Assembly (NCBI RefSeq): GCF_003053565.1
Contig: NZ_QAXS01000015.1
Span: 1 to 60,511 of the forward strand
Origin: Halanaerobium saccharolyticum
Lineage (GTDB): Bacteria; Bacillota; Halanaerobiia; Halanaerobiales; Halanaerobiaceae
DNA: 60,511 nt
Direction of reading: 5' to 3'
This document shows positions 9,385 through 17,605 of the stretch, piece by piece. Numbering within the stretch: position 1 is the stretch's first letter; each line of letters opens with the position of its first letter. The position numbers were made by a program, and so were the translations under genes. Below the pieces are notes generated by a model. The model saw nothing but the letters and a program-made list of their open reading frames with translations. It was not told the DNA's origin and made no database searches.

Positions 9385-9413
9385 ATTATAACATCAAAGC
9401 TCAGTTTGAGCAA
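9385..9413 (-). promoter_or_regulatory. Sigma-A-type promoter for rplY
   Basis: On the minus strand the -35 is TTGCTC (9408-9413), the spacer is 17 bp and the -10 is TATAAT (9385-9390). It gives a leader of about 80 bases that contains a small hairpin (CCAG...CTGG) before the ribosome site. Confidence 0.75.
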
Positions 9414-9431
9414 GTGTTTTAGAAAAATTAT

Positions 9432-10373
9432 TTAAAATAATACACTAACAGATAAATCTTTAAAAATACGGTCAATAGCCTCTCCAACCAGAGGAGCAAC
9501 AGAAAGCACTTCCAGATTATCAAGATCATGGTCTTTCTGAGCAATTGTATTAGTAACAATAATTTTGGTAATTGGCGCTTCTTTTAGACGTTCAACTGCA
9601 GGGCCTGAAAATAAAGCGTGAGTTCCACATGCATAAACTTCCTTAGCTCCTTTATCTTTAAGAACTTCGGCTGCTGCAGAAATAGTTCCAGCTGTGTCAA
9701 TAATATCATCAAGCAGTATCACATTTTTACCATCAACTTCTCCAATTACATTCATAACTTCAGCCACATTTGGTTTGGGCCTTCTTTTATCAATAATCGC
9801 CATTGGAATATTTAAACTTTCAGCAAAAGAACGCACTCTTTTTACCGAACCAACATCCGGAGCAACAGCAATTAGATCAGAACGATCAAAATCCTTAAAA
9901 TAATCAACCATAATCGGTGAGGCATAGAGATGATCAACTGGGATATCAAAAAAGCCCTGGATCTGAGGTGCATGAAAATCAATTGAAAGTACTCTTCTGG
10001 CACCTGCCTGAGTTAGTAAATTGGCCACCAATTTAGAAGTGATTGGATCTCTTGGTCTTGCTTTTCTATCCTGGCGCGCATACCCATAATATGGTATCAC
10101 CGCAGTAATTCTTCGGGCAGATGCCCTTCTTAAAGCATCAATAATCACCAGCAGTTCCATCAGATTCTCATTAACAGGAGGTGCTGTAGGCTGTACAACA
10201 AAAACATCAGCTCCCCTTACAGTTTCATAAGTGCGAACACCAATTTCCCCATCTTTAAATCTAGTTACATCTGCATTAACCAATTCCGTCCCCAGATAAT
10301 CACAAAGATCCTGAGCTAATTCAGGGTGAGAATTACCTGCAAATATTTTTAACTGTTCACTATAACTGGACAT
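9432..10373 (-). CDS. prs: Ribose-phosphate pyrophosphokinase
   Basis: Makes PRPP from ribose 5-phosphate and ATP for nucleotide, His and Trp synthesis. The 313 residues are full length for class I PRPP synthetases. Visible landmarks are FAGNSHPELA at the N terminus, the flexible-loop region RQDRKARPRDPI, the FDIPVDHLYASP segment and the PRPP-binding loop DDIIDTAGT near residue 222. It lies 23 bases after glmU, in the classic glmU-prs order, so UDP-GlcNAc and PRPP synthesis share a transcript. Confidence 0.97.
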   Translation of the reverse strand: MSSYSEQLKIFAGNSHPELAQDLCDYLGTELVNADVTRFKDGEIGVRTYETVRGADVFVVQPTAPPVNENLMELLVIIDALRRASARRITAVIPYYGYARQDRKARPRDPITSKLVANLLTQAGARRVLSIDFHAPQIQGFFDIPVDHLYASPIMVDYFKDFDRSDLIAVAPDVGSVKRVRSFAESLNIPMAIIDKRRPKPNVAEVMNVIGEVDGKNVILLDDIIDTAGTISAAAEVLKDKGAKEVYACGTHALFSGPAVERLKEAPITKIIVTNTIAQKDHDLDNLEVLSVAPLVGEAIDRIFKDLSVSVLF

Positions 10374-10396
10374 TTTTTGACCCCCTGGCTTATTTT

Positions 10397-11770
10397 TTAA
10401 TTTTCCTGCTTAGATTTTGGATTATATATTCGAGCAGGAACGCCCATTACTGTATCACCAGAATTAATATCTTTTGTAACTACTGATCCAGCAGCTGTCT
10501 TAGCCCTGTCACCAATTTTAAGTGGCGCAATTAAAATAGAATCACTGCCGATGAAGACATCACTACCAATTTCAGTCTTAAATTTATTTTCTCCATCATA
10601 ATTCGCAAATATTGTACCGGCTCCGATATTTGTTCTTTCACCAATTTCGGCATCTCCAGCATAACATAAATGAGGAACCTTAGCTCCATTTTTAACTGTA
10701 GTCTTTTTAAGCTCTACAAAATCACCAATTTTACAATTAGCTTCTACTGTAGAACCCGGTCTTAGATAAGCAAAAGGCCCAACATTAGTTCCAGCTCCAA
10801 CTTTACTTTCCTTTATAATAGTATTTGAAAGGATTTCAACATTTTCCCCTATAACTGCATCTTTCAATTTGCAGTTTGGATTAATGGTAGTGTTTTGAGC
10901 AATTTTAGTTTTTCCTTCCAGATAATTAAAAGGATAAATTGTAACATCCTTTGCTATCTCCACCTCAGCATCTATGTATGTAGTATCTGGATCAATAATT
11001 GTTACTCCATTTGCCAGATGTTTGTCAGCTATTCTGCCTCTTAATATTTTTTCGGCCTCTGCCTGCTGTTTACGAGTGTTAATCCCTATAATTTCATCAG
11101 AATCCTCGACAGTATATGTATTTATTTTTTTATTTCTAGTTACAGCAAATTCTATAATATCAGTTAAATAATATTCCTGCTGAGCGTTATTATTATTCAT
11201 ATTTGCCATAAAATCTCTCAACAGGGCACTATCGATACAGTTTACCCCACTATTAATTTCACTGATCTGCTTTGTTTCTGAATCAGCATCTTTTTCTTCT
11301 ACAATTGCAGTTAAATTACCAGCCTCATTCTTAACGATTCTTCCATATCCTTCAGGATCATCAAAAATAGCCGTCATAACTGTTAAATCAGAATTGCTCT
11401 GCTTATGTTCTTTAACAAATTCTGCAATAGTCTCTTTTCTTAATAAAGGGGTATCTCCATAAAGAATCAATACCGGACCCTCATAATCTGCAAAAAAACT
11501 TTCAGCCTGTTTTACAGCATGACCGGTACCTAATTGTTCTGACTGTATTACATAATTTAAATCCCATTTATTTAAATCTTCCAATTCAGACTGAACCTCT
11601 TCTTTTTGATGTCCAATCACATTAACTATTTTACTATTTAAACCATCTAAAGTATTTAAGACATGCTTAATGATTGCCTTACCGGCAACTGGATGTAATA
11701 CCTTAATTTTATCTGATTTCATTCTGGTTCCCTTACCGGCAGCCAGAATAATACTTAAAAGATCTGCCAT
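10397..11770 (-). CDS. glmU: Bifunctional UDP-GlcNAc pyrophosphorylase / glucosamine-1-phosphate N-acetyltransferase
   Basis: Catalyses the last two steps to UDP-GlcNAc, the precursor of peptidoglycan and lipid A-type molecules. The 457 residues show the N-terminal nucleotidyltransferase with ILAAGKGTRMKS and the Y/GDTPLL region. A C-terminal left-handed beta helix of hexapeptide repeats follows (AYLRPGS, VELKKTTVKNG, GAGTIFANYDGENK). An AAGGAGG ribosome site precedes the ATG. A clear promoter lies at 11869-11897. Confidence 0.97.
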   Translation of the reverse strand: MADLLSIILAAGKGTRMKSDKIKVLHPVAGKAIIKHVLNTLDGLNSKIVNVIGHQKEEVQSELEDLNKWDLNYVIQSEQLGTGHAVKQAESFFADYEGPVLILYGDTPLLRKETIAEFVKEHKQSNSDLTVMTAIFDDPEGYGRIVKNEAGNLTAIVEEKDADSETKQISEINSGVNCIDSALLRDFMANMNNNNAQQEYYLTDIIEFAVTRNKKINTYTVEDSDEIIGINTRKQQAEAEKILRGRIADKHLANGVTIIDPDTTYIDAEVEIAKDVTIYPFNYLEGKTKIAQNTTINPNCKLKDAVIGENVEILSNTIIKESKVGAGTNVGPFAYLRPGSTVEANCKIGDFVELKKTTVKNGAKVPHLCYAGDAEIGERTNIGAGTIFANYDGENKFKTEIGSDVFIGSDSILIAPLKIGDRAKTAAGSVVTKDINSGDTVMGVPARIYNPKSKQEN

Positions 11771-11868
11771 CTATAATTTCCTCCTTTAAATAAGGAATAA
11801 ATATTCTTGCTTTAATTAAACATTATTTCCTGACAATAGTAGTCCATCATAGTTCTTTAATCGCTTGA

Positions 11869-11897
11869 AGTATAACAGAGAAATTAGCATTTGTCAA
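11869..11897 (-). promoter_or_regulatory. Sigma-A-type promoter for the glmU-prs operon
   Basis: On the minus strand the -35 is TTGACA (11892-11897), the spacer is 17 bp and the -10 is TATACT (11869-11874). The predicted leader is about 90 bases long. Confidence 0.8.
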
Positions 11898-11918
11898 GAT
11901 TATAAATTCCATGAATAG

Positions 11919-11952
11919 AAATAACACTACCCCAGCTGAGGTAGTGTTATTT
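11919..11952 (-). terminator. Terminator after spoVG
   Basis: A perfect 13-bp stem, AAATAACACTACC (11919-11931) with GGTAGTGTTATTT (11940-11952), and an 8-base loop. The minus strand continues CTATT, so the U tract is short and partly inside the stem. It separates spoVG from the glmU promoter. Confidence 0.75.
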
Positions 11953-11974
11953 TAGTGATTATTAAAAGATTTAT

Positions 11975-12241
11975 CTAGGCACTTGCCAGCAGTTCATCAA
12001 ACTTTTCTAAAACCTGGTTTTCCATTAGATCCCTCAACTTAGTGGAAATTGGAAAACAGATATCCTGATAGTCTCCGTTTCTCTTTCTTCTTGCCGGCAT
12101 CGATAGGAAAATCCCGTTTTTCCCTTCAATAACCCGCATGTCTCGCACAACAAAAGAGTCGTCAAATGTTACTGTTGCATAAGCCTTGACCATACTTCCA
12201 TTAATTTCGACCGGAAAAACTCTGACATCTGTAATTTCCAT
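11975..12241 (-). CDS. spoVG: SpoVG-family RNA-binding regulator
   Basis: A small regulatory protein that binds nucleic acid and affects septation, sporulation or envelope genes depending on the species. The protein begins MEITDVRVFPV, the usual SpoVG N terminus, with the diagnostic GIFLSMPARR near residue 45. An in-frame upstream ATG would give a longer protein, but that extension covers a consensus promoter. AAAGGCGGTG lies seven bases before the ATG at 12241, so the short 88-residue form is right. It is probably monocistronic. Confidence 0.95.
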   Translation of the reverse strand: MEITDVRVFPVEINGSMVKAYATVTFDDSFVVRDMRVIEGKNGIFLSMPARRKRNGDYQDICFPISTKLRDLMENQVLEKFDELLASA

Positions 12242-12275
12242 AAATACACCGCCTTTGGAATTATTTGTTAATAAC

Positions 12276-12304
12276 ATTATAATTCCATTAAATGTAAATG
12301 TCAA
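12276..12304 (-). promoter_or_regulatory. Full-consensus promoter for spoVG
   Basis: TTGACA (12299-12304), a 17-bp spacer and TATAAT (12276-12281) on the minus strand. Both hexamers are perfect sigma-A consensus, unlike B. subtilis spoVG, which uses sigma-H. The -35 lies three bases past the stop of the upstream gene. Confidence 0.88.
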
Positions 12305-12307
12305 GAC

Positions 12308-13312
12308 TTATTTGTGATTTTTTTCAATAAATTTCCATAATTCGTCCTTTTCAGGTGCTTTAAACTCTTTTTTAACTCCGTTTGCTTCCATATAATTACC
12401 TTCTTTAATCATTCTTCCAACCCTGATTATTTCAAGCTCATTTTCTGCAAAAATGCTTTTTAGATCAATTTCCGGTGGAGCGGCCATCAGCATTGACCCT
12501 GAGGAGATTAAAGCTGCTGGATCTAGATCTAATTTTCGGCAAACTTCTTCAACTTCAGGAATTAACTTAAAATTATCTTTCTCAATAATAAATCCAAGCT
12601 GTGAAGCTGCTGCCATTTCAGTTACTGCACCATAGACTCCACCTTCCGTTACATCATGCATAGCCTTAACTCCATTTTTTCTGGCTATTCTGCTTTCAGG
12701 TAGCACACTTAAAAGTTCCAAATAACCATCCAGTTTGACGATTGTTTCACTGCTGACACCTTTTTCAATCAGATGCTCCCTATAATCACTTGCCAGTATA
12801 TAGCTTCCTTCGATACCCATACCTTTAGAAATATATAAAATATCGCCAGCTTCTGCGGCAGAACTGGAAGTTAATTCTTCCCTGACAGCTCTGCCCATTG
12901 CAGTAACTGTAATGATAGGTTTTTGAACCAAGTCAGTTATTTCTGTATGCCCACCGAGGACTTCTATATTCATCGCGGCTGCTGTATTAACTATTTCTTC
13001 CATCATTTTTTCGGCTCTTTTTTCTCCCAGGCGGGGTGGTAATAATAAGACGACCTGAATTCCAAAAGGCTCAGCCCCAGCGGCTGCAATATCATTACAG
13101 GCAACATTAACAGCCAGATAACCAGCATTTTTTTCAGCACCGGTTATTGGATCAGAAGATACCACCAGCAAATAATCTCCCAGATCTATTACCGCACTAT
13201 CTTCTCCTGGACCTGCCGGTACCAGTACATCAGAGCGAAAATGTTCTATTTTATCAAGTATTGTTCTTTTTAATTTATTTCCTGCCAGTTTACCTATTTC
13301 CAAAAATATCAC
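12308..13312 (-). CDS. AIR-synthase-family protein, HypE-like
   Basis: Belongs to the PurM/HypE/ThiL/SelD superfamily of ATP-using enzymes. The 334 residues show the N-terminal GPGEDSAVIDLGDYLLVVSSDPITG (metal and ATP region), VNVACNDIAAAGAEPFG, the GGHTEIT motif and HDVTEGGVYGAVTEMA. Closest in style to HypE, but the C-terminal PRIC-type cysteine end needed for hydrogenase maturation is absent (it ends FIEKNHK). No hyp or NiFe hydrogenase genes are nearby, so the substrate is unknown. The GTG start overlaps the upstream TGA stop by 4 bases (GTGA), indicating translational coupling to the ECF gene. Confidence 0.8.
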   Translation of the reverse strand: MIFLEIGKLAGNKLKRTILDKIEHFRSDVLVPAGPGEDSAVIDLGDYLLVVSSDPITGAEKNAGYLAVNVACNDIAAAGAEPFGIQVVLLLPPRLGEKRAEKMMEEIVNTAAAMNIEVLGGHTEITDLVQKPIITVTAMGRAVREELTSSSAAEAGDILYISKGMGIEGSYILASDYREHLIEKGVSSETIVKLDGYLELLSVLPESRIARKNGVKAMHDVTEGGVYGAVTEMAAASQLGFIIEKDNFKLIPEVEEVCRKLDLDPAALISSGSMLMAAPPEIDLKSIFAENELEIIRVGRMIKEGNYMEANGVKKEFKAPEKDELWKFIEKNHK

Positions 13313-13845
13313 TTCCCAAAATAATTATCTAAATGATGAGAAAGAGGAATTGCCAGAACTCCCCCAATCAGCATCTGGGCAAAATCAATGCCAATTTCGG
13401 GTAAAACAACTGCCCAGCTTAATAAAAACGCTTTGGCAAGAGCATAACCCAGAATCATTACATTTCCACCAACAATAATAGCAAATATTTTGCGATCAAA
13501 CTTTTTATCCTGCTGCTGGCTGGCAATTTTACCTACAATTAAACCTTCCAGCCCCTTAATTAAAAAAGTAAATGGAGCCCAGATTGAATAACCAAGTATA
13601 ATATCCATTAGAGCAGATCCAACACCACCTGCAATTCCACCAGCTTTAGCACCAAAAGTTAGGGCAATAGTATAAATAGCTACTTCCCCCAGGTTGAAAT
13701 AAGAACTGCTGGGTCCTGGAATATGTAAATAGGTCGCCACAGAGGTAAAGGCTATAAAAAGTGCTAAAAAGGATAATGATCTGGTGTCCAGCTTACCTAA
13801 TTTCATTTTCTTTAAATGATCCTGTATATTTTCTCTGCCTTCCAT
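13309..13845 (-). CDS. ECF transporter S component (vitamin uptake)
   Basis: A substrate-binding membrane subunit of an energy-coupling-factor transporter; 178 residues with about five to six hydrophobic segments. The segment FNLGEVAIYTIALTFGAKAG followed by GGVGSALMDIILGY resembles S components for riboflavin, hydroxymethylpyrimidine or related compounds. No riboswitch is visible upstream and no ECF ATPase lies in the window, so a shared EcfAAT elsewhere is expected. It overlaps the AIR-synthase-family gene by 4 bases, which suggests the two act together. The ligand is not known. Confidence 0.8.
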   Translation of the reverse strand: MEGRENIQDHLKKMKLGKLDTRSLSFLALFIAFTSVATYLHIPGPSSSYFNLGEVAIYTIALTFGAKAGGIAGGVGSALMDIILGYSIWAPFTFLIKGLEGLIVGKIASQQQDKKFDRKIFAIIVGGNVMILGYALAKAFLLSWAVVLPEIGIDFAQMLIGGVLAIPLSHHLDNYFGK

Positions 13846-13866
13846 TTTTATCCCCCCAACTAGAAT

Positions 13867-15198
13867 TTAATAAGTTGTTAAGTATTGATCAATTTCCCAG
13901 CTGTGAACCTGTTTTTTATAAACAGACCATTCTATTTTCTTAGCTTCAACTAAATGGTTAAAAATATGCTCACCCAGTGCTTCCCGCATAAATTCACTTT
14001 CCTGGAAATGTTTAAGCGCTTCTTCCATAGATGAAGGGAGGCTTGTAATCCCTCTTGATTTTCTTTCTTTATAATTCATTTCATAAATATTATCAGTAGT
14101 CTGTTCACCGGGATCTATTTTATTTTTGATCCCATCAAGACCTGCTCTAAGCATTACAGCTGTGGCCAGATATGGATTTGCTGCCGGATCAGGGTTTCTT
14201 AATTCTAATCTGGTTCCATTACCACGAGCTGAAGGAACTCGAACTAAGGCACTTCTATTCTGAGTTGACCATGATATGTAAACTGGTGCCTCATAACCAG
14301 GTACAAGCCTTTTATAGGAATTAATAGTCGGATTTAAAATGGCCGTTGTTTCTTTGGCATGCTTTAACAGTCCACCTATATAATAATAAGCAATTTCACT
14401 TAAACCATGTTCATCTTCAGGATCATAAAAAGCATTTTCTCCATTTTTATATAATGATTGATGAACATGCATTCCAGAACCGCTCTCTCCATAAATAGGC
14501 TTAGGCATAAATGTTGCATGGAGATTATGCTGCATTGCAATAATTTTTGTTACAAATTTAAAAGTTGCAATATTATCTGCTGTTCTTAAAACAGGAGTGT
14601 ATTTAAAATCAATTTCGTGCTGGCCTGGCGCCACTTCATGGTGAGCAGCTTCAACTTCAAAACCCATTTTTTTAAGTGCTAATACAGTATCACGACGAGC
14701 TTCTCCTCCTAAATCAACTGGAGATAGATCGAAATATCCTCCCTTATCATGGGTGTTTGTCGTTGGATTACCATGCTTATCTTTTTCAAATAAGAAAAAC
14801 TCCGGTTCTGGCCCGGCAAACATTTCATAACCCATCTCCTCTGCCTCAGCCATCGCACTTTTTAGTGCACCACGAGGACAGCCAACAAAAGGTTTACCGT
14901 CAGGTAAATAAATATCACACATCATTCTGGCTGTACAGCCTCCACTGGTCTCCCAGGGAAAAATTGTAAAGGTATCATAATCAGGCTTTAAATACATATC
15001 GGATTCGTGGATACGTGTATAGCCCTCAATCGATGAACCATCAAACATGATCTTGCCGTCAAGTGCTTCAGGCAGCTGCTCAATTGTAATTGCAACATTT
15101 TTAATAATCCCTAAAATATCAACAAACTGCAGACGAATAAACTCAACATTTTTCTCTTCAGCAACCCTTAAAATCTTCTCTCTACTAAATTTTTCCAC
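13867..15198 (-). CDS. glnA: Glutamine synthetase type I
   Basis: Makes glutamine from glutamate, ammonia and ATP. At 443 residues it is the short GSI-alpha form of Firmicutes. Landmarks are FDGSSIEGYTRIHESDMYLKP, the EAAHHEVAPGQHEIDF metal site, GSGMHVHQSL, the NPTINSYKRLVPGYEAP glutamate loop and RNPDPAANPYLA. There is no adenylylation-site context, as expected for the GlnR-regulated form. GTG start with GGAGG upstream. It begins one base after the GlnR-like gene, making a glnRA operon. Confidence 0.97.
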   Translation of the reverse strand: MEKFSREKILRVAEEKNVEFIRLQFVDILGIIKNVAITIEQLPEALDGKIMFDGSSIEGYTRIHESDMYLKPDYDTFTIFPWETSGGCTARMMCDIYLPDGKPFVGCPRGALKSAMAEAEEMGYEMFAGPEPEFFLFEKDKHGNPTTNTHDKGGYFDLSPVDLGGEARRDTVLALKKMGFEVEAAHHEVAPGQHEIDFKYTPVLRTADNIATFKFVTKIIAMQHNLHATFMPKPIYGESGSGMHVHQSLYKNGENAFYDPEDEHGLSEIAYYYIGGLLKHAKETTAILNPTINSYKRLVPGYEAPVYISWSTQNRSALVRVPSARGNGTRLELRNPDPAANPYLATAVMLRAGLDGIKNKIDPGEQTTDNIYEMNYKERKSRGITSLPSSMEEALKHFQESEFMREALGEHIFNHLVEAKKIEWSVYKKQVHSWEIDQYLTTY

Positions 15199-15588
15199 TT
15201 ATTCTTCCTCCTTCTGGGAATGCTTTTTATTACTCCGGGAAAGTTTCTTTATCAACTCTGAACGATTAGAAACAGGATAAAGTGAGTCAAGATCAACATC
15301 TGAATAATAATCATAATTGTCATCAAAATCGTCATCCACTTCCAGATCTTTATCAACTGTCAGTGGAGCCTTTAATTTTGAGCGCACAGTCTCTATACTA
15401 TTCCCAGCAGTAAGCAGTTCTTTTATTTTAAGCAGTCTTTTGATATCACTTGCCGAAAAAAGACGCTGATTCCCCTTGCTGCGGGCTGGAAAAATCAATT
15501 CCTGCTGATCATAATAACGAATCTGCCTGGATGTTAATCCTGTTTTTTCCTTAGCTTCCTTCATGGTGATATTTTTTCCCTTTTTCAT
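15199..15588 (-). CDS. glnR: GlnR/TnrA-like MerR-family nitrogen regulator
   Basis: A MerR-family winged-helix regulator. The block TGLTSRQIRYYDQQELIFPARSKGNQRLF matches the GlnR/TnrA DNA-binding domain, and immediate linkage to glnA supports that assignment. The acidic C-terminal half (VDDDFDDNYDYYSDVDLDS) is not like B. subtilis GlnR. The ATG at 15588 is chosen over an upstream in-frame TTG (15606), which would leave a leader of only about 16 bases from the promoter at 15629-15657. No clear GlnR box could be identified. Confidence 0.85.
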   Translation of the reverse strand: MKKGKNITMKEAKEKTGLTSRQIRYYDQQELIFPARSKGNQRLFSASDIKRLLKIKELLTAGNSIETVRSKLKAPLTVDKDLEVDDDFDDNYDYYSDVDLDSLYPVSNRSELIKKLSRSNKKHSQKEEE

Positions 15589-15628
15589 AGCTATCACTAC
15601 TCCCAAAGTCCTAATAATTATTGGAGAA

Positions 15629-15657
15629 AGTATAACACGAAATTAAATTCATGTCAA
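15629..15657 (-). promoter_or_regulatory. Sigma-A-type promoter for glnRA
   Basis: On the minus strand the -35 is TTGACA (15652-15657), the spacer is 17 bp and the -10 is TATACT (15629-15634). An imperfect palindrome CTCATGTGAG just upstream could be a regulator site but does not match the known GlnR box. Confidence 0.8.
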
Positions 15658-15694
15658 TCTCATGTGAGCTTTTAATTTGTCTTTCTAGCCTCAA

Positions 15695-16558
15695 TTAATA
15701 ACTGGGAACAGTTTTTGCCACAGTAACAAAATCATTTTTGCGGGGCCATCTGGCTGCAGCTTTTTCCGCCAGCTCTCTGCTGCTGTAAATCGAAAAGACT
15801 GTTGGACCACTTCCGGAAAGCATTGTGAATTCAGCTTTAGTATTCTTAAATATATCTTTTATTTCTTTTATCTCCGGACAAATTTTTTCTGCCGCTTTTT
15901 TTAAATCATTTTTATAGTCAAGCTCCCAGTCAATCTCCTGATCATTTTTTAAGTTATTTTGAACTGAGTCAAAATCAAATTTATCATAACCTTTTATTTG
16001 ATCATATAATTTATATACTTCTGGTGTAGAAATTTTGAAAGCAGGAGTCACTACTACCAGATATTTTTCTCCGATAAAAGGAAGTTCCTCTAAAATTTCT
16101 CCCCTGCCGGAAGCATAAACAGTTCCTCCTTCAAGACAGTAAGGAACATCTGAGCCGATATTTTCCAGAAAACTGCGGAGTTCTTTTAAGTCATATTCCA
16201 GTTCAAAAAGCAGATAGAGCCCCTTCATTACAGCTGCAGCGTCTGTACTTCCCCCTGCCAGACCAGCTGCTATAGGTATGTTTTTTTCAATGTAGATTTC
16301 TACTCCCTGGTTGATTTCAGGATTATTCTTAAAGAAAATCTCTGCTGCCTGATAAGCCAAATTTTCTCTTCCGGTTGGCAGCTCAGTATGAGAATTTTTA
16401 ACAATTATCCCTCCACTTTTCTTTTTTAGCTTAATTCTATCTGCCAGACTGATGCTCTGCATTATCATCTGTAATTCATGAAAACCATCTTCTCTTAAAC
16501 CCTTAACATGTAAGGCAAGGTTAATTTTTGCTGGTGCTTTTAGATATAATTCGCGCAT
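15695..16558 (-). CDS. ispE: 4-diphosphocytidyl-2-C-methyl-D-erythritol kinase
   Basis: A GHMP kinase of the non-mevalonate isoprenoid pathway. The 287 residues begin with LKAPAKINLALHVKG, carry the ATP-binding GHMP loop PIAAGLAGGSTDAAA near residue 92 and end with a TMLSGSGPTVFSIY motif. All are diagnostic of IspE. GGGGGA precedes the ATG. It is divergent from bioY. Confidence 0.96.
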   Translation of the reverse strand: MRELYLKAPAKINLALHVKGLREDGFHELQMIMQSISLADRIKLKKKSGGIIVKNSHTELPTGRENLAYQAAEIFFKNNPEINQGVEIYIEKNIPIAAGLAGGSTDAAAVMKGLYLLFELEYDLKELRSFLENIGSDVPYCLEGGTVYASGRGEILEELPFIGEKYLVVVTPAFKISTPEVYKLYDQIKGYDKFDFDSVQNNLKNDQEIDWELDYKNDLKKAAEKICPEIKEIKDIFKNTKAEFTMLSGSGPTVFSIYSSRELAEKAAARWPRKNDFVTVAKTVPSY

Positions 16559-16604
16559 AATTATCCCCCAAATTATAATTTTTTAATAATTTTTTTATTA
16601 GCTG

Positions 16605-16633
16605 TTTACATTAACTAAAGTTTGTGATAACAT
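16605..16633 (+). promoter_or_regulatory. Probable bioY promoter
   Basis: TTTACA (16605-16610), a 17-bp spacer and TAACAT (16628-16633) on the plus strand, about 65 bases before the TTG start. The -10 is weak. A BirA operator would be expected here but no convincing one was found. Confidence 0.45.
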
Positions 16634-16697
16634 TATTTAAAGAATTTGACTATTGGTCAGATTTTATCAAGCTTAACAAATAGAAAGGAGTTTTAAA

Positions 16698-17216
16698 TTG
16701 AAAACAAATCAGATGATTAAAGCTGCTTTGATGGCAGCATTAACAGCAGTTGGTGCTTTTATTATTTTCCCTATTGGTCCAGTTCCTATAACCCTGCAGA
16801 CTTTCTTTGTTCTGCTTTCAGGAAGACTGCTTGGAAAAAAATATGGTGTTTTAGCTCAGGTTACATATCTTTTGCTTGGTGCTTTTGGCCTGCCAATTTT
16901 TTCAGGTGGTCAGGGTGGATTGGGTGTAATTGCTGGACCTACAGGTGGTTTTTTAATTAGTTTTGTAACTGCAGCCTGGATTGCAGCCCACTGCAGTGGT
17001 GAAAATAAAAAAGATTTTTTGGTGCTTTCAGCTGCAGTTTTAAGTAACTATATTATTGGAAGTATCTATTTTTCTTTTATAACCGGCACAGGTTTAATTG
17101 CTTCCCTCAATATGACGGTGATTCCATTTATTCCAGGTGATTTAATAAAAATTGTCCTGGTATTAATCCTGGCCCCAGTCATTGAAAAAAGAATTGCTTT
17201 AAACAATAAAATTTAA
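16698..17216 (+). CDS. bioY: Biotin transporter BioY (ECF S component)
   Basis: Biotin-specific membrane S component; 172 residues with six hydrophobic segments. FPIGPVPITLQTFFVLLSG near residues 24-43 and FSGGQGGLGVIAGPTGGFL are the BioY hallmarks. The TTG start (16698) has AAAGGAG eight bases upstream. It stands alone on the plus strand between divergent ispE and a shared bidirectional terminator. No bioMN-type ATPase or permease partner is nearby, so it works alone or with a shared EcfAAT module. Confidence 0.94.
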   Translation: MKTNQMIKAALMAALTAVGAFIIFPIGPVPITLQTFFVLLSGRLLGKKYGVLAQVTYLLLGAFGLPIFSGGQGGLGVIAGPTGGFLISFVTAAWIAAHCSGENKKDFLVLSAAVLSNYIIGSIYFSFITGTGLIASLNMTVIPFIPGDLIKIVLVLILAPVIEKRIALNNKI

Positions 17217-17231
17217 GCTTCTAATCTTTAA

Positions 17232-17270
17232 AAATAAATGCCACCTGAGTACTTCAGGTGGTTTTATTTA
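17232..17270. terminator. Bidirectional terminator between bioY and the LiaF-like gene
   Basis: CCACCTGA (17241-17248) pairs with TCAGGTGG (17254-17261), with a 5-base loop. The flanks are A-rich on the left and T-rich on the right, so it can end transcription from either convergent gene. Confidence 0.88.
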
Positions 17271-17293
17271 AATCTTTAATTTAATAAGCTATC

Positions 17294-17605
17294 TCATCTA
17301 AATGGTAAATTATCAAAATCAAAAATACGCATTCTAATCTGCGGCATAAAATAAAAAGGCTGCTGGTTAACAAGCATATAGATTAAATATAAAGCAAGCC
17401 CAATAACAATAACCGGGACAACAAACCAGAAACTACTATTCTGCAGCAGCATGTGAAAACCAAATATAATTAATAATACAGGCCAGTAACTGCGCAAAAA
17501 GAAAAATAGATTAAAATTGTATTCACCCAGGGTATCTCCCAGGAAAATGACACCCGCAAAAATCAAAATTATTGCAATCAAACTCCGATCGCGATTATCT
17601 GTCAT
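17294..17605 (-). CDS. Small LiaI/LiaF-like membrane protein
   Basis: A 103-residue membrane protein with three hydrophobic segments and a short cytoplasmic or external tail. The pattern [18 protein letters not shown] followed by [14 protein letters not shown] matches the LiaI-LiaF-like transmembrane region also found at the C terminus of the upstream PspC protein. ATG at 17605 is preferred to the upstream GTG because AAGGGTG lies six bases before it. It overlaps the pspC gene, so the two are translationally linked and probably act together in envelope stress. Confidence 0.75.
   Translation of the reverse strand: MTDNRDRSLIAIILIFAGVIFLGDTLGEYNFNLFFFLRSYWPVLLIIFGFHMLLQNSSFWFVVPVIVIGLALYLIYMLVNQQPFYFMPQIRMRIFDFDNLPFR

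Noticed and set aside
12242-12304. N-terminal extension of spoVG to 109 residues
   Set aside because: The extra 21 codons contain a full consensus promoter, and the internal ATG has a good ribosome site.
15658-15694. GlnR box (TGTNA-N7-TNACA) upstream of glnR
   Set aside because: The nearest match starts TGTCA but continues GTGAG instead of TNACA; not supportable.
16561-16697. A possible BirA operator before bioY (TTTACA...AACTAAAG...TTTGTGATAAC)
   Set aside because: The halves do not form the expected TTGTTAAC/GTTAACAA-type palindrome at the right spacing; kept only as a promoter candidate.
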